Notes under the pieces: model-generated | The model's database searches: none | Seen by the model: the letters and a program-made list of their open reading frames with translations, nothing else | Told to the model about the DNA's origin: nothing | NCBI GenBank assembly: GCA_001874305.1 | Contig: MPCU01000011.1 | Span: 1-64,000, forward strand | Origin: Bacteriovorax sp. MedPE-SWde | GTDB lineage: Bacteria; Bdellovibrionota; Bacteriovoracia; Bacteriovoracales; Bacteriovoracaceae | Length of the DNA stretch: 64,000 nt | Direction: 5' to 3' | Part shown: positions 17,716-27,475 of the stretch, in pieces | Numbering within the stretch: the stretch's first letter is position 1 | Layout of the letters: each line of letters starts with the position of its first letter | Program-made: the position numbers and the translations under genes

Positions 17716-18504
17716 TTAATAATCAATTGTGATCTTGATTCCCAGGGGTCTCTTTCTCCAGGATTTATTAGATGAGCTAACCATATATGGTCCAACAAGA
17801 ATTTGATCAAACCATGCATGAGCAAAGATATTCTTTCCTAACTCATAATTATTGCGATGGTATTGCCAACAAAAGAGCATAGCGATTAAACTTCGACCAA
17901 AGTTCTCTTGCCTATTTCCAACATGGGCAAAGCCAAACATTAATGAACTTACAGCGGCACCACTCCATGTTCCCATAAAGCGAGAAAAACCAGTGAATAA
18001 GAAGCCACGAAAGAATGCTTCCTCACCCATTCCTACAGCTGCGAAAGTTAGTGTACTCTTCCACATTTCCGTATTATGCCAACGATGTATATATTCTGTA
18101 TCACCGCTCTTTTTGGCCTCTTGATAATATTCTTTGCGGGCCTCTGTTCTTGACTCTGCTGCAACACCAATTAGAGTTGCACCAATTGGGTCCCAGATAT
18201 TTAACGGATTAAATGTTTGAGCATAGTGTAATAGCATTGGCGTATTTTTTTCAGCAGGAGAACCACCCGCATCCCTCCAAGCGTCATACATACTATAGAA
18301 CCAAATATTTAATCCCACTGTTTTAAGCTTAGGATCTTTTTGAGAAGAGAAACCGACTATACTAGTAAGATAACCTAATGCTTCCCAGTAGTTTCCATTT
18401 GTTACCTGCCCTAAACCTGGAATAAAACCTGCGAATCCATTGGCCATTTGGCCTCGAATATTGAATGATGTAAGGATAATTAAAACGAATATGAGATTTT
18501 TCAT
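17716..18504 (-). CDS. CPBP-family (CAAX-like) intramembrane metalloprotease
   Basis: The product is about 262 residues from the ATG at 18504; a GTG nine bases upstream is an alternative, and neither has a strong Shine-Dalgarno. An N-terminal signal or membrane segment is followed by FAGFIPGLGQVTNGNYWEAL, a short motif seen in membrane proteins of this lineage. The protease core has the family landmarks EEAFFRG (about 161-167), FGFAH and HAWFD, supplying the Glu and His metal ligands. Such proteins are intramembrane metalloproteases that act on prenylated or peptide substrates; the substrate here is unknown. It is divergent from the phosphatase gene at 18568, 63 bp away. Confidence 0.85.
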   Translation of the reverse strand: MKNLIFVLIILTSFNIRGQMANGFAGFIPGLGQVTNGNYWEALGYLTSIVGFSSQKDPKLKTVGLNIWFYSMYDAWRDAGGSPAEKNTPMLLHYAQTFNPLNIWDPIGATLIGVAAESRTEARKEYYQEAKKSGDTEYIHRWHNTEMWKSTLTFAAVGMGEEAFFRGFLFTGFSRFMGTWSGAAVSSLMFGFAHVGNRQENFGRSLIAMLFCWQYHRNNYELGKNIFAHAWFDQILVGPYMVSSSNKSWRKRPLGIKITIDY

Positions 18505-18567
18505 CTCAATCACTTTATCAGCTACATTATTATCTATTTAGAGGGTAATAATTTCGAAAGGAGAAAT

Positions 18568-19350
18568 ATGCGAATTATTAGTTGTCTTCTTACACTAGTA
18601 CTACTTACTTCATGTGCAACTACAAAAGAGAATGTTGACTACCAAGAGGCCGGAACACTTTGGCTTCAATCATCAGCAGAGGCCAAGGCCCTTATTATTC
18701 AGTCTTTTAATATTGCACGTCTAAGACTTGATCAAGACCTAAGAAAGAAAGGTAGAAAGTATAATAAGAAAAAGCGTGCCATCGTTGTTGATGCAGATGA
18801 AACAATTGTCGATAACTCACCTTACCAGGCGAAGAATATTCTTATTGGTAGAGAGTACACTTCAGACAACTGGGCTGAATGGATTGATCTAGCAGATGCA
18901 AAAGCACTTCCAGGATCTGTGGAATTTCTAAAGTATGCAAAGTCTAAAGGCGTTGAAGTTTTCTTTATAACAAATAGAAAAATGCGTGGATATGATGCTA
19001 CTTTAAAAAACCTTAAAGCTCTTGGCTTCCCTGTTACAACAAAGAACCTATTTCTAAGAGAAGGAAATAACCACTCTAAAGAAACGAGACGTCAAAAGGT
19101 TTTAAAAGACCACAGAATTGTCCTACTTATGGGTGATGCTCTTGGTGATTTCGGTCCTTTCTTTGAAACAAAGAGTTTTGAAAAAAGGTCTAAACTTGTT
19201 GACCAGTATAAGCACGAATTTGGAAAGAGATTCATAGTTCTTCCAAATCCAATGTATGGAGAATGGCTAGGCTCTGTTTATAAATACGATTATAGTCTCT
19301 CAAATGATGAGAAGAGAGAGATAAGAAGAAGTAAGCTAAAGCCTTATTAA
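18568..19350 (+). CDS. Acid phosphatase / 5'-nucleotidase, lipoprotein e(P4) type
   Basis: The 260-residue lipoprotein has lipobox LTSC (Cys16) and a strong AAGGAG before its ATG. The HAD core contains the nucleophile motif VVDADETIVDNSPY (D75, D77), an Asp/Trp-rich cap (SDNWAEWIDLADAKALPGS), motif II FFITNR and motif III/IV LLMGDALGDFGPF. This is the class C, e(P4)-like arrangement, removing phosphate from nucleotides at the outer membrane. In a predator it would help salvage of prey nucleotides; that is inference. A strong terminator follows. Confidence 0.92.
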   Translation: MRIISCLLTLVLLTSCATTKENVDYQEAGTLWLQSSAEAKALIIQSFNIARLRLDQDLRKKGRKYNKKKRAIVVDADETIVDNSPYQAKNILIGREYTSDNWAEWIDLADAKALPGSVEFLKYAKSKGVEVFFITNRKMRGYDATLKNLKALGFPVTTKNLFLREGNNHSKETRRQKVLKDHRIVLLMGDALGDFGPFFETKSFEKRSKLVDQYKHEFGKRFIVLPNPMYGEWLGSVYKYDYSLSNDEKREIRRSKLKPY

Positions 19351-19359
19351 TACGTGATT

Positions 19360-19385
19360 GAGGAGGTTTAACCTCCTCTTTTTTT
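19360..19385 (+). terminator. Rho-independent terminator after phosphatase
   Basis: The hairpin GAGGAGG-TTTAA-CCTCCTC is followed by seven T residues, 10 bp past the phosphatase stop. Confidence 0.9.
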
Positions 19386-19498
19386 AAACTGATTACTATT
19401 TGTACACCTCTATAATCGTTACATCTCTCGCCTTGAGATCGCCCTTCTCATGATATTTTATTTGTATCTATCAAATTTAATTACATGGGAGAGAATTC

Positions 19499-21619
19499 AT
19501 GAGCAAACGAATCGCACTTATTTCAACCGCGGCCATAGCTTTACAGCTATTTTCATCTAGTCACGTACTAGCGGCCCCTCTTGAAGATCATATTCGTGTT
19601 CTTGAAAAGTCTCATGTTTCAAAAGAGTTAAATAAGAGAATTAAGACTGTTATTGATAGTAATAAACTTGGTCAAGCACGACCGGCATTCTGTCCTTTAA
19701 ACAACACGAAGTCATATAAGAAAGCAGTTGATAGTCTTAAGTCAATCGTGACTGTATTTAAAGATGACTGCTTTGATAATAATCAAGCAATGGTTGATCA
19801 GATTTTAACAAGTTCAAAAGAACTCGAAGACGAGTTAAATAAACTTGCAGAAGACGCTGGAAAAGAGACAACTGAAAAGGTTCCATCTGTTGATGATATT
19901 GAAGTTGATGGTATACCTATTACTAAACTCATGGATGGAATGAACACTCTTTTTAACAAGAGTAAGTGTAGTAACTTAGATGAAACTCCATTTCTTGAAA
20001 GATCAGCGGACGTAATTCAAACATTTGCACAGTTTGGCCTCTACTCTCCTAGTGGTGTCTCTGTTGCTTACGGTGGTTTAGCTGTTGCCTCAATGATGAG
20101 ATTTATTAATGGAATCTTTGAGAAGAGATTTGAATTTGAAAATGAAGCTGATATTGAAACATTTGTAAAATTAAACTGTGCTTACTATGACGTAAGAAAT
20201 CAAGTTAAGACTCTTGAGATGTTTGATATCGACACCAATAAACACTATAAAGATAAAGAAATTGTTACAGAGATTCTTTCTGAGCTTGCAAAGTCTAAGA
20301 AGGCACTAGACGCAGCAAAGAAAGATTCACAAAAAGAAATAACGAATCTAAGAAATGCTCATATTTCTAAAGTTGAAGAGGACCTTGAAAAGGTCATTAA
20401 ACCTCTTCATGCAAAAATAGCAACACCGATTACTGACAAACCAGGAAAGTCTGCAAAGTACCAACAAGCAGAAGTACTTGGAGAACTAGCATTTAGCCTT
20501 GATATTCTTATGGCATCTCTTGATGAGTACATAAAGGAATCACAAGGTGCTGATAGATTTTTAAATATTCTCTTTAAGAGAAAATTAAATGAAATAGAAA
20601 ACGCTGAAAAATTAATGGATATGAAAGTCTCAGAGTTCAATAAGACTTTCCTAGCAGATCTTTCAAGCTCATTTAACAGAGTACTAGAAAGTATTGAAAA
20701 AAAGAGAACAACTGCAGGAAGCCAATTCGACAAGGGCGAAATCATAGTTATCGATGAGCAAGGATACTCAATCAAAGATATAAAGACCCTCATTAAGAGT
20801 AAGGATCTTGCCAAGAGAGAGAAGACTCTCGACAAAGCAATTGCTGACGTTACAGCTCTTGATAAGAGACTAGACGCAATCATTTCTAAGAAAGAATACT
20901 CAAGTGAAGATAGTAAAGACGGTGGTCTACGTGAAATCATAAAGAGTCTTGATACTGTAAAAAACCATGTCTTTGGTAAGTATGGAAAACAATTTATTGA
21001 AAAAATGAGAGATCTATCTAAAACACAGAATAGAAACTTTGAAGCTAAGTATGACAGATTCTCTGATAACTATCTTGATAATGGAAAAGTCAGAGAGCTC
21101 GATACTTTAAATGAAGATCAAGTTCTTAATGCATGCATTGATGCTCAAACAGGAAGAGAGATCTGGGTTTATTCTCAAAAACTTTCTGAGCTTGGATATG
21201 ATTTCCTCTCTACCAACAATGATATTTTCGGTGACCCAGGAACAAGTAAAGACAGAAAGAAGCTAAAGCAACATACGGATTCAGCTGTACTTGCTCGTAG
21301 AATTATCTCTGCAAAGAACTTCCAAAAGAAAGTTAAGAACTATATTGAGCTTGGAAAAGAATCAGTAGAGATCGATGGAAAGAAGTTATCGATTGCTGAA
21401 GCAAAAGACCATGTAAACCATATTGATTTCTATGGAAAGAGATACACAGTAAACCAGGCACTAGAATTACTTGAAGACAAGTTTGGACAAAAAGGTCTTA
21501 GAAAGATGAGAATTGGATCGGTTATGATCGACATCGTTGGAAATAGAGACAGAACTGTTCAACTCCAAAAGCTTTATAAAGACTATAAGTGTGATACAGC
21601 AGGAACATTTACTAGATAA
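19499..21619 (+). CDS. Large secreted coiled-coil protein, unknown function
   Basis: The 706-residue protein opens with a signal peptide (IALISTAAIALQLFSSSHVLAA). Several cysteines are spread along the N-terminal third (FCPLNN, DDCFDN, SKCSNL, LNCAYY) and near the C-terminus (NACIDAQ, YKCDTAG). Around residues 190-220 there is a hydrophobic, Gly-rich segment (YSPSGVSVAYGGLAVASMMRF). Residues of about 250-500 are a highly charged, Lys/Glu-rich helix with coiled-coil character. The C-terminal part has DAQTGREIWVYSQK. No family was recognised; similar large periplasmic proteins occur in Bdellovibrio-type bacteria, from memory. GGGAGAG precedes the ATG. It stands alone, bounded by terminators on both sides, and is probably periplasmic. 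Confidence 0.8.
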   Translation: MSKRIALISTAAIALQLFSSSHVLAAPLEDHIRVLEKSHVSKELNKRIKTVIDSNKLGQARPAFCPLNNTKSYKKAVDSLKSIVTVFKDDCFDNNQAMVDQILTSSKELEDELNKLAEDAGKETTEKVPSVDDIEVDGIPITKLMDGMNTLFNKSKCSNLDETPFLERSADVIQTFAQFGLYSPSGVSVAYGGLAVASMMRFINGIFEKRFEFENEADIETFVKLNCAYYDVRNQVKTLEMFDIDTNKHYKDKEIVTEILSELAKSKKALDAAKKDSQKEITNLRNAHISKVEEDLEKVIKPLHAKIATPITDKPGKSAKYQQAEVLGELAFSLDILMASLDEYIKESQGADRFLNILFKRKLNEIENAEKLMDMKVSEFNKTFLADLSSSFNRVLESIEKKRTTAGSQFDKGEIIVIDEQGYSIKDIKTLIKSKDLAKREKTLDKAIADVTALDKRLDAIISKKEYSSEDSKDGGLREIIKSLDTVKNHVFGKYGKQFIEKMRDLSKTQNRNFEAKYDRFSDNYLDNGKVRELDTLNEDQVLNACIDAQTGREIWVYSQKLSELGYDFLSTNNDIFGDPGTSKDRKKLKQHTDSAVLARRIISAKNFQKKVKNYIELGKESVEIDGKKLSIAEAKDHVNHIDFYGKRYTVNQALELLEDKFGQKGLRKMRIGSVMIDIVGNRDRTVQLQKLYKDYKCDTAGTFTR

Positions 21620-21633
21620 TATTAAAAAGAATA

Positions 21634-21660
21634 TCCCCCTTCAGTTTTACTGAGGGGGGA
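21634..21660. terminator. Bidirectional terminator
   Basis: An 11-bp hairpin (TCCCCCTTCAG/CTGAGGGGGGA, one G-T pair, loop TTTTA) lies between two convergent genes, with T-rich sequence on the plus side (ATTTT) and A/T-rich flank on the minus side. Confidence 0.85.
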
Positions 21661-21663
21661 ATT

Positions 21664-24600
21664 TTAAGCAACGTCATCATACTCCGAAAGATCTACATTT
21701 GACATAGAGCTAATTACTTCATTTAGTTCTTTCTTTAACTCTGATACTTTTTCCGCATAGTTCTCAAAACAGAGCTCTTCATCATGCTCCAAAACATCGC
21801 TGAGTTCTCCAATTCGAATTGCGCCAATGCTTAATGCTGCTCCCCTTAAGGAATGTATGTACCTAATTGCATCATTCATCTTATCGTCCTGAATAAGCGT
21901 ATCTAATTCAATTAAAGTATCACTATATTTTTCATAAAATTTCCAAAGCATACGTTTATAGAAATCAACCCTTCCATCCATCGCTTTAAGTGCAACTTTA
22001 GTATTTATCCCCTTTAAATAGTTTAACTCATCCTTTTTAAATGACTTATCTTCACTATTTGGTTTTATCCATTTAACTAAAGCTCTATAAAGAACATTAA
22101 TATCGATTGGCTTTGCGATATGATCATTCATTCCCACATGCAAAGCTTCTTCTTTATCACTAAGCATTGCACTAGCAGTCATAGCAAGAATTGGTAGATC
22201 ATTAAAACGTCCATCTTCTCTTATATGCTTTGTAGCTTCATATCCATCCATAACAGGCATTTGAACATCCATTAATACACAATCATAATCATTTGCGAAA
22301 ACAAGATCTACCGCTTCTCGACCATTATTAGCAATAGTCACATTCAACGATATATCAGATAAGAAGGTCTCTGCTATCTCCTGATTAATGATATTGTCTT
22401 CTACTAATAAAACATTAGCATTTTCGATACCACTTATACCTTCAACATACTTCGTACCGGTATTATAGTCCCTTTTGATAAATTCATGCTCACCATCAAC
22501 ATACCTTAGAACTGAATCTAATACTGTTGATGCTGTAACTGGTTTATGTAGAAAACTTTCGGCTCCAGCCTTTTCAGCTTTCTCCATTACGGCTTCATCA
22601 CCAAAAGCAGAAACCATTATGACTGTGGGTGTGACTGACATAGTTTTATCAGATTTTATTATTCGAGTTGCTTCGATTCCATCTATTCCCGGCAATTTCC
22701 AGTCCATGAGAACAAAGTCATAAGGCCTTCCAAGTGTATGCGAGCGTCTTAATTCCTCGACTCCCTTTTCCCCAGTTTCAACTGCAACAACTTCACAGTT
22801 AAATGACTCTAATATGTCTTTTAAAATTTCACAAGATATCTCATGATCTTCAACAATTAGCATTCTCTTCCCTTCAATTGATTTGTTATTTCGAATTGAA
22901 CTACTCATATACTGAGTAGAAGCTTCTTGAAGCTCTAAAGTAAACTTGAAGGAGCTTCCTTCATTTACCTTACTATCAACTTCTATCTCTCCCCCCATCA
23001 TATTAACAAACTCTTTACTGATTTTTAGACCTAAGCCTGTACCACCATACTTACGAGTTGTAGACGTATCCGCCTGATTAAAAGATTGAAATAATCGACT
23101 AACCTGACCAGGAGTCATTCCAAGTCCTGTATCTCTAACACTAAAATTTATTATATGTTTTCCATTATGAGTAGATCGGTTAATAAGTTCAAGAATGACC
23201 TCACCTTCTTCTGTAAATTTAATTGCATTATTCATTAAGTTTATTAATATTTGAGAAATTCTTAAAGGGTCACCTATTAGGTGTTCAGGTATCTCAGGAT
23301 CTACCTTAACGAGTAATTCAATATTTTTTTCTGAGGCCTTTTGTGAGACGATAGGAATTAAATTATTAAGGACTTCAAATAAATTGAATTCAATATTCTC
23401 AATGGCCATCTTACCTGCTTCAATTTTAGAATAATCCAAAATATCATTGATAATTCCAAGAAGATTATTTGCGGAGTGTTGAATTTTAGCAACATAGTCA
23501 TACTGTTTTTCATTTAAATCTGTATTAGATACAAGATTCGCCATTCCAATAATAGCATTCATTGGAGTACGAATTTCATGACTCATATTAGCTAAGAATT
23601 CACTTTTTGCATGATCGGCTTCCTCTGCTATTAGTTTGGATTCTTTTAACTCCTCAGATTGTATCTTTAATTCATTTAATAACTTCTTCATTTGTTCCTG
23701 ACTTGCAGCAGAGTTAATTGCAATAGAAACAGGCTCAGTACTGACCTTAACTAGGTCCATATGTATTTGACTAAAGGGTTTAATTTTCCCTAAAACTAAC
23801 ACTCCAACTAATGTATTTTCGAATATAAGAGGTGTACACAATATTTGATTTAAATTCATGGTTGCTATTCCAAGATTAACTTCCCATTTGAGTTCATAGT
23901 TTTCATCACCCTCGAGTAGAATGTCTTTTTGATGAGATGCACACTGCCCTACAATCCCCTCTCCTTCTTTTACATTGAACAAATTACGATCTGAGATCTT
24001 AATTCCAGTATGTGCAAATATTTTTAAGGAGTCATCTTCTTTCAAGAATACAGCTGCAGCCTGAAGCTCTAAAGCATCCTCAAAGAAGGATAAAGCATTA
24101 TATAGTAATTCATGTATATCTGACTCAGTTCGCATCACGGCACCAAGTTCTGTTTGTTTCGTCTTAATCCAGTCACGATCTTTTGAGTTATTTTGTATTA
24201 AATCTAATTGTGTAATCATATCCTTCATCGATTTTAACAACTGACCCGTTTCATCATTAGATTTAATGTGTAACTTTATATTAGTATCTCCACTTGATAA
24301 TCTGTTAGCAACAGAAGCTGCAAAAGTAAGAGGTTTAGAAATATTATCAGAGATAAGAAACGAAAGTACTAATCCCAAACTCATTGCAGCGATTGTAACA
24401 ACTATAATGACAGTATTAGAGTACTCTCTTTCTTCACCTCTTTTCTGCTCCTGATAAGACAACGTCCTACGAATAAGCTTCTCTGCTTCATTTGCAGAAT
24501 TATATAGTTTTATTTGTTCCTTTTTTTGATCTTTTGTTAAAAGAATATATTGCTCAAAATCTACTTGGTAGTCGACAATCGCCGATATAACACTGTCAAT

Positions 24601-25692
24601 TTGATTAATGTTTTTTTGAAAAATGAAACTCTTCTTTAGGTCATTCGCTGTACTTAAAACTCTATCTATACTATCTCTTACAAGTACTAAGTACTTATCT
24701 TTTCCAGATATAATAACTTCCTTTTCATTCTTTCTTGCATCTAAGAAATGCTTAATAATTTCATTAGCTCCTGAAGCTTTCCTTATCTTATCTCTTACTT
24801 TTATATCATTTTCCTTCCTTGCATCTTCTAGTTGCCTCTTTTGATCTTTTACAATTTCAAGTATTTCTTTCTCTGCACTTAGCGCAGCCTTGATCATGCT
24901 ACTATAGGCAGCTTTATTCTTAGACTTCAAGTAACTAAGCATTTCATTTTCATATAGTCTATAAACCTGTAATATTCTATTTGCCTGTAATATATTATTC
25001 TTTAAAATGAACCGTGATTTAAGTTCTCGTGTATTTTCAAACAATTCATTATTCTTTAACTTCCATTTTTTTAGAACATCATTGGTTGACCTTTGAACTA
25101 ACTGGATTCTTAAAGTTCGCGCCTGATAAAGATTACGCAGTATTACATTTGCGGACTCAACCTTAGATAATTTGTCAGCAAGAAAGTGCTCTCCCTGACT
25201 ACGAATTTCTTTAAGTTGTTCATTTTGATCTTTATCAATATCTGAAGCTTTTTCTAGAGCTAACTTATTCGCGATACGCATTTCACTCATCGCTAGACGT
25301 TTCTTATCTTCAATACCTGTATAGTTCATGAAAATACTTAAGTACTTTTCTATAGAGTCATCAACTTGGTTCATTCTTTTTCTATTTCGCTCAGAAGTAA
25401 ATTCCTCTTTTACACTTGCTATATCTTTCCTAATCTCTTCGACTCCATTTTTTAAATCTGTTATATATTTAGAGTCCTTAGTTAATAGATAATCTTTTTC
25501 ATTACTTCTTATTCGAGATATGTCATCCTCAAGTGTTTGTATCTTTAGTGTTTTGCGAACACGGCTCTCAGCATCCTCTAGTCCACGACTGGCCTGTATG
25601 CCAACCACTCCCGTCAAAGTTAGAATAGTACTAAATGCGAAAATTAATTTTTTACGAATACTTAAGTTGTTAAGAAAAAGATAGTTTTTCAT
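21664..25692 (-). CDS. Hybrid histidine kinase, helical sensor-HAMP-GAF-HK-REC-REC-HPt
   Basis: The chosen ATG at 25692 (GGGGTG upstream) gives 1342 residues; a TTG 12 bp further up is possible. A transmembrane segment (about 15-32) is followed by a long all-helical periplasmic sensor (about 40-420), a second transmembrane segment (about 425-448) and HAMP ([19 protein letters not shown]). A GAF domain spans about 515-665. HisKA has H705 in [14 protein letters not shown], then the HATPase ([22 protein letters not shown]). Two receivers have D997 (DWKLPGIDG) and D1142 (DVQMPVMDG), and an HPt domain has H1280 in [12 protein letters not shown]. All parts of a His-Asp-His relay are on one chain. 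A response regulator gene starts divergently 223 bp away and is a likely partner. The ligand is unknown. Confidence 0.95.
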   Translation of the reverse strand: MKNYLFLNNLSIRKKLIFAFSTILTLTGVVGIQASRGLEDAESRVRKTLKIQTLEDDISRIRSNEKDYLLTKDSKYITDLKNGVEEIRKDIASVKEEFTSERNRKRMNQVDDSIEKYLSIFMNYTGIEDKKRLAMSEMRIANKLALEKASDIDKDQNEQLKEIRSQGEHFLADKLSKVESANVILRNLYQARTLRIQLVQRSTNDVLKKWKLKNNELFENTRELKSRFILKNNILQANRILQVYRLYENEMLSYLKSKNKAAYSSMIKAALSAEKEILEIVKDQKRQLEDARKENDIKVRDKIRKASGANEIIKHFLDARKNEKEVIISGKDKYLVLVRDSIDRVLSTANDLKKSFIFQKNINQIDSVISAIVDYQVDFEQYILLTKDQKKEQIKLYNSANEAEKLIRRTLSYQEQKRGEEREYSNTVIIVVTIAAMSLGLVLSFLISDNISKPLTFAASVANRLSSGDTNIKLHIKSNDETGQLLKSMKDMITQLDLIQNNSKDRDWIKTKQTELGAVMRTESDIHELLYNALSFFEDALELQAAAVFLKEDDSLKIFAHTGIKISDRNLFNVKEGEGIVGQCASHQKDILLEGDENYELKWEVNLGIATMNLNQILCTPLIFENTLVGVLVLGKIKPFSQIHMDLVKVSTEPVSIAINSAASQEQMKKLLNELKIQSEELKESKLIAEEADHAKSEFLANMSHEIRTPMNAIIGMANLVSNTDLNEKQYDYVAKIQHSANNLLGIINDILDYSKIEAGKMAIENIEFNLFEVLNNLIPIVSQKASEKNIELLVKVDPEIPEHLIGDPLRISQILINLMNNAIKFTEEGEVILELINRSTHNGKHIINFSVRDTGLGMTPGQVSRLFQSFNQADTSTTRKYGGTGLGLKISKEFVNMMGGEIEVDSKVNEGSSFKFTLELQEASTQYMSSSIRNNKSIEGKRMLIVEDHEISCEILKDILESFNCEVVAVETGEKGVEELRRSHTLGRPYDFVLMDWKLPGIDGIEATRIIKSDKTMSVTPTVIMVSAFGDEAVMEKAEKAGAESFLHKPVTASTVLDSVLRYVDGEHEFIKRDYNTGTKYVEGISGIENANVLLVEDNIINQEIAETFLSDISLNVTIANNGREAVDLVFANDYDCVLMDVQMPVMDGYEATKHIREDGRFNDLPILAMTASAMLSDKEEALHVGMNDHIAKPIDINVLYRALVKWIKPNSEDKSFKKDELNYLKGINTKVALKAMDGRVDFYKRMLWKFYEKYSDTLIELDTLIQDDKMNDAIRYIHSLRGAALSIGAIRIGELSDVLEHDEELCFENYAEKVSELKKELNEVISSMSNVDLSEYDDVA

Positions 25693-25914
25693 TGAACACC
25701 CCAAAGACTATATACACATTTAAAAATCAGTATAGCACGGTGTTGTTTATATACTCCCTTATCACTACATTTCTCTTTCCATAACCTTTAAAACTTTACT
25801 TTATCTTTTGATAAAACAAGTAAGTCTCTACCAATCAAGGATTAGTATTATAGTTTTATCTATGTACGTTTATGACTTATAATAAACTCTACAGTTCGGT
25901 ATTAGAGAGGATCT

Positions 25915-26673
25915 ATGGCAAATGCACTAGGCAAGCATCTTAACTTAATTATCACAAGAGAAACTAATACGATCTCTGAGATATGCAACTTCTTTGACAG
26001 CGCTGAACACTCATTTCACCAAACATCTTTTAAAGGAGACTTCATCCAAAAGTGTCACAAGTTCTTTTATGATTCGATTATTATCATTGGCTACTCAACG
26101 AATGAACTTACCGACTTTTTTGATTCATATAAAAAATGGCTTAGTCCTCAAACAAATTTAATAATTTCTACCAATGCACAACTAAAAACTGTATCAAAAG
26201 CAACAAAGCTAAAACGCTTCAATTCAATCCAATACCCATTAAATATGTTTGAATTAAAAAGTGTTATCAACGAAAAAATGTGCATGAGAAAACGCATCCT
26301 AATCGTTGATGACAGCGAGATAAACAGAGAGTTCTTAAAAGAATGCTTTAATGGACTAAACTGCAAAATCTACGAAGCCGAAGATGGTAAAGAAGCGTTT
26401 GAAGTAATTCATAATATTCAAATCGACTTAGTTCTACTTGATTTCATGTTACCCGATATTAATGGAGACAAGATACTTGAAGAGATTAGATCAAACTTTG
26501 ACGCTACTAAGCTGCCAGTTATAATTGTCTCTGCACAAGATGACATGTCCAATGTAAAAAACCTTTTAGCATTAGGTATGAATGACTACATAGTTAAGCC
26601 GATTGATCTAAAGACGCTCCTAAGCAAAGTCCAAGTTTACTTTGACCTAGACTCCTTAAAAGTTGCTAGCTAA
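25915..26673 (+). CDS. Response regulator with N-terminal pseudo-receiver
   Basis: The 252-residue cytosolic protein has a complete C-terminal receiver (about 126-245), with D132/D133 in ILIVDDSEIN, phosphoacceptor D176 in LLDFMLPDING, a Ser in IIVSAQDD and K228 in YIVKPID. The first 120 residues have receiver-like spacing (SIIIIGY, NLIISTN, SIQYPLNMFELKSVI) but no acidic pocket or acceptor Asp, so they look like a degenerate receiver. There is no DNA-binding or enzymatic output. It probably acts by protein contact or as a phosphate sink. It is divergent from the HPt-containing hybrid kinase, which suggests a shared relay. GAGAGGA precedes the ATG. Confidence 0.88.
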   Translation: MANALGKHLNLIITRETNTISEICNFFDSAEHSFHQTSFKGDFIQKCHKFFYDSIIIIGYSTNELTDFFDSYKKWLSPQTNLIISTNAQLKTVSKATKLKRFNSIQYPLNMFELKSVINEKMCMRKRILIVDDSEINREFLKECFNGLNCKIYEAEDGKEAFEVIHNIQIDLVLLDFMLPDINGDKILEEIRSNFDATKLPVIIVSAQDDMSNVKNLLALGMNDYIVKPIDLKTLLSKVQVYFDLDSLKVAS

Positions 26674-26773
26674 GTTACTAGATATAAGAACCCAATCATT
26701 TTTTCATTCACAAAACTCCCCCAAACCACTAAAATCATTCAAAAAAAGAAGTTTACTAATAAAAGGACTTGAA

Positions 26774-26791
26774 ACTTACATACATGTAAGT
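26774..26791. promoter_or_regulatory. Candidate TetR operator upstream of tetR
   Basis: The inverted repeat ACTTACAT-AC-ATGTAAGT has perfect 8-bp arms and lies 12 bp before the tetR start, where autoregulation would act. Its ACTTAC/GTAAGT ends match two further sites before the export gene, though with a wider spacer (6 bp against 2 bp between these half-sites). Confidence 0.6.
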
Positions 26792-26803
26792 AAATATAGA
26801 AGT

Positions 26804-27376
26804 ATGAGAACTGATATCTTAGAAAAAGCAGAACAACAAATGATGGCCGGAGGGTATGAAAACCTAAACTTCGGTACTATCGCTAAAGAACTCGAGACTA
26901 CTCGAGCGAATCTGCATTACCATTTTAAGAATAAAGAATCTCTAGCGATCGAAGTCACTAAGAACTACGGTCACACTCACTACAATGCTTTTAGCCAGCT
27001 ACTAGAGGGCTTCAATGGAAACTTCTTTGGTGCAATTGAGGCATCTGAACAATTCTTCTGGCAACAGGCCAAAGACTGTGGAAGTACAGGAATTTGTGTT
27101 TGTACTCAAATGGCCACGGAGCCTAACCTACCTCCGGCATTAAGAGAAATGGCATCAGAGTTCTATAGAATGTTTGAAGACCTTCATATGAAGATGATTC
27201 AAGCAGCTATTGATAATGGTGAGATTAGAAAAGATATAGATGTAAAAAGAGAAGCAACTCGAGCTCATATTATCATCATGGGTATTATGACTTGTGGACA
27301 ACATATTGGAAGCCTAGACCAAGCTCAAAAGGAACTTAGTGGTTACCTGATGGACTGGGCAATTAGTTTAAAATAG
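26804..27376 (+). CDS. TetR/AcrR-family transcriptional repressor
   Basis: The start at 26804 gives 190 residues (MRTDILEKAEQQMMAGGYEN). The frame is open further upstream, but that stretch is not protein-like and contains the operator. The HTH lies at about 22-45 (FGTIAKELETTRANLHYHF), followed by KNKESLAIEV, the standard TetR layout. The ligand domain has four Cys (DCGSTGICVCTQM and MTCGQH), which might sense redox or bind a thiol-reactive ligand. Fatty-acid or membrane-lipid sensing is common for regulators beside RND exporters, but is only a guess. It is probably the repressor of itself and of the following RND/LolA and barrel genes. The ribosome-binding site is weak. Confidence 0.9.
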   Translation: MRTDILEKAEQQMMAGGYENLNFGTIAKELETTRANLHYHFKNKESLAIEVTKNYGHTHYNAFSQLLEGFNGNFFGAIEASEQFFWQQAKDCGSTGICVCTQMATEPNLPPALREMASEFYRMFEDLHMKMIQAAIDNGEIRKDIDVKREATRAHIIIMGIMTCGQHIGSLDQAQKELSGYLMDWAISLK

Positions 27377-27395
27377 AGACATTTTATTTAATAAC

Positions 27396-27430
27396 AAGCC
27401 TGACTTACCTGTAAGTTAGGCTTTCTTTTT
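27396..27430 (+). terminator. Terminator of tetR with an embedded operator
   Basis: A long stem, AAGCCT-g-ACTTAC/GTAAGT-t-AGGCTT with loop CT, is followed by T-rich CTTTCTTTTT. The inner part of the stem is exactly the ACTTACnnGTAAGT operator-like palindrome. Confidence 0.8.
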
Positions 27431-27457
27431 AAAATTAAGCCTTACTTACAAGTAAGT
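27403..27457. promoter_or_regulatory. Paired TetR operators, 41 bp apart
   Basis: ACTTAC-CT-GTAAGT (27403-27416) and ACTTAC-AA-GTAAGT (27444-27457) share the same 2-bp spacer. They lie in a larger imperfect repeat, AAGCCT(G/T)ACTTAC, whose copies begin at 27396 and 27437. The 41-bp step is about four helical turns, so two repressor dimers would sit on the same face. The second copy is 18 bp before the RND start codon. Confidence 0.65.
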
Positions 27458-27475
27458 AAAAACAAGGATATAAAG

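Noticed and set aside
20407-20940. 177-codon antisense frame in the coiled-coil gene
   Set aside because: Ser/Leu-rich antisense of Lys/Glu/Asp codons; no start signal.
26663-26803. Upstream extension of tetR reading into the response regulator gene
   Set aside because: The extension has no homology-like content, contains the operator, and the HTH layout fits the start at 26804.
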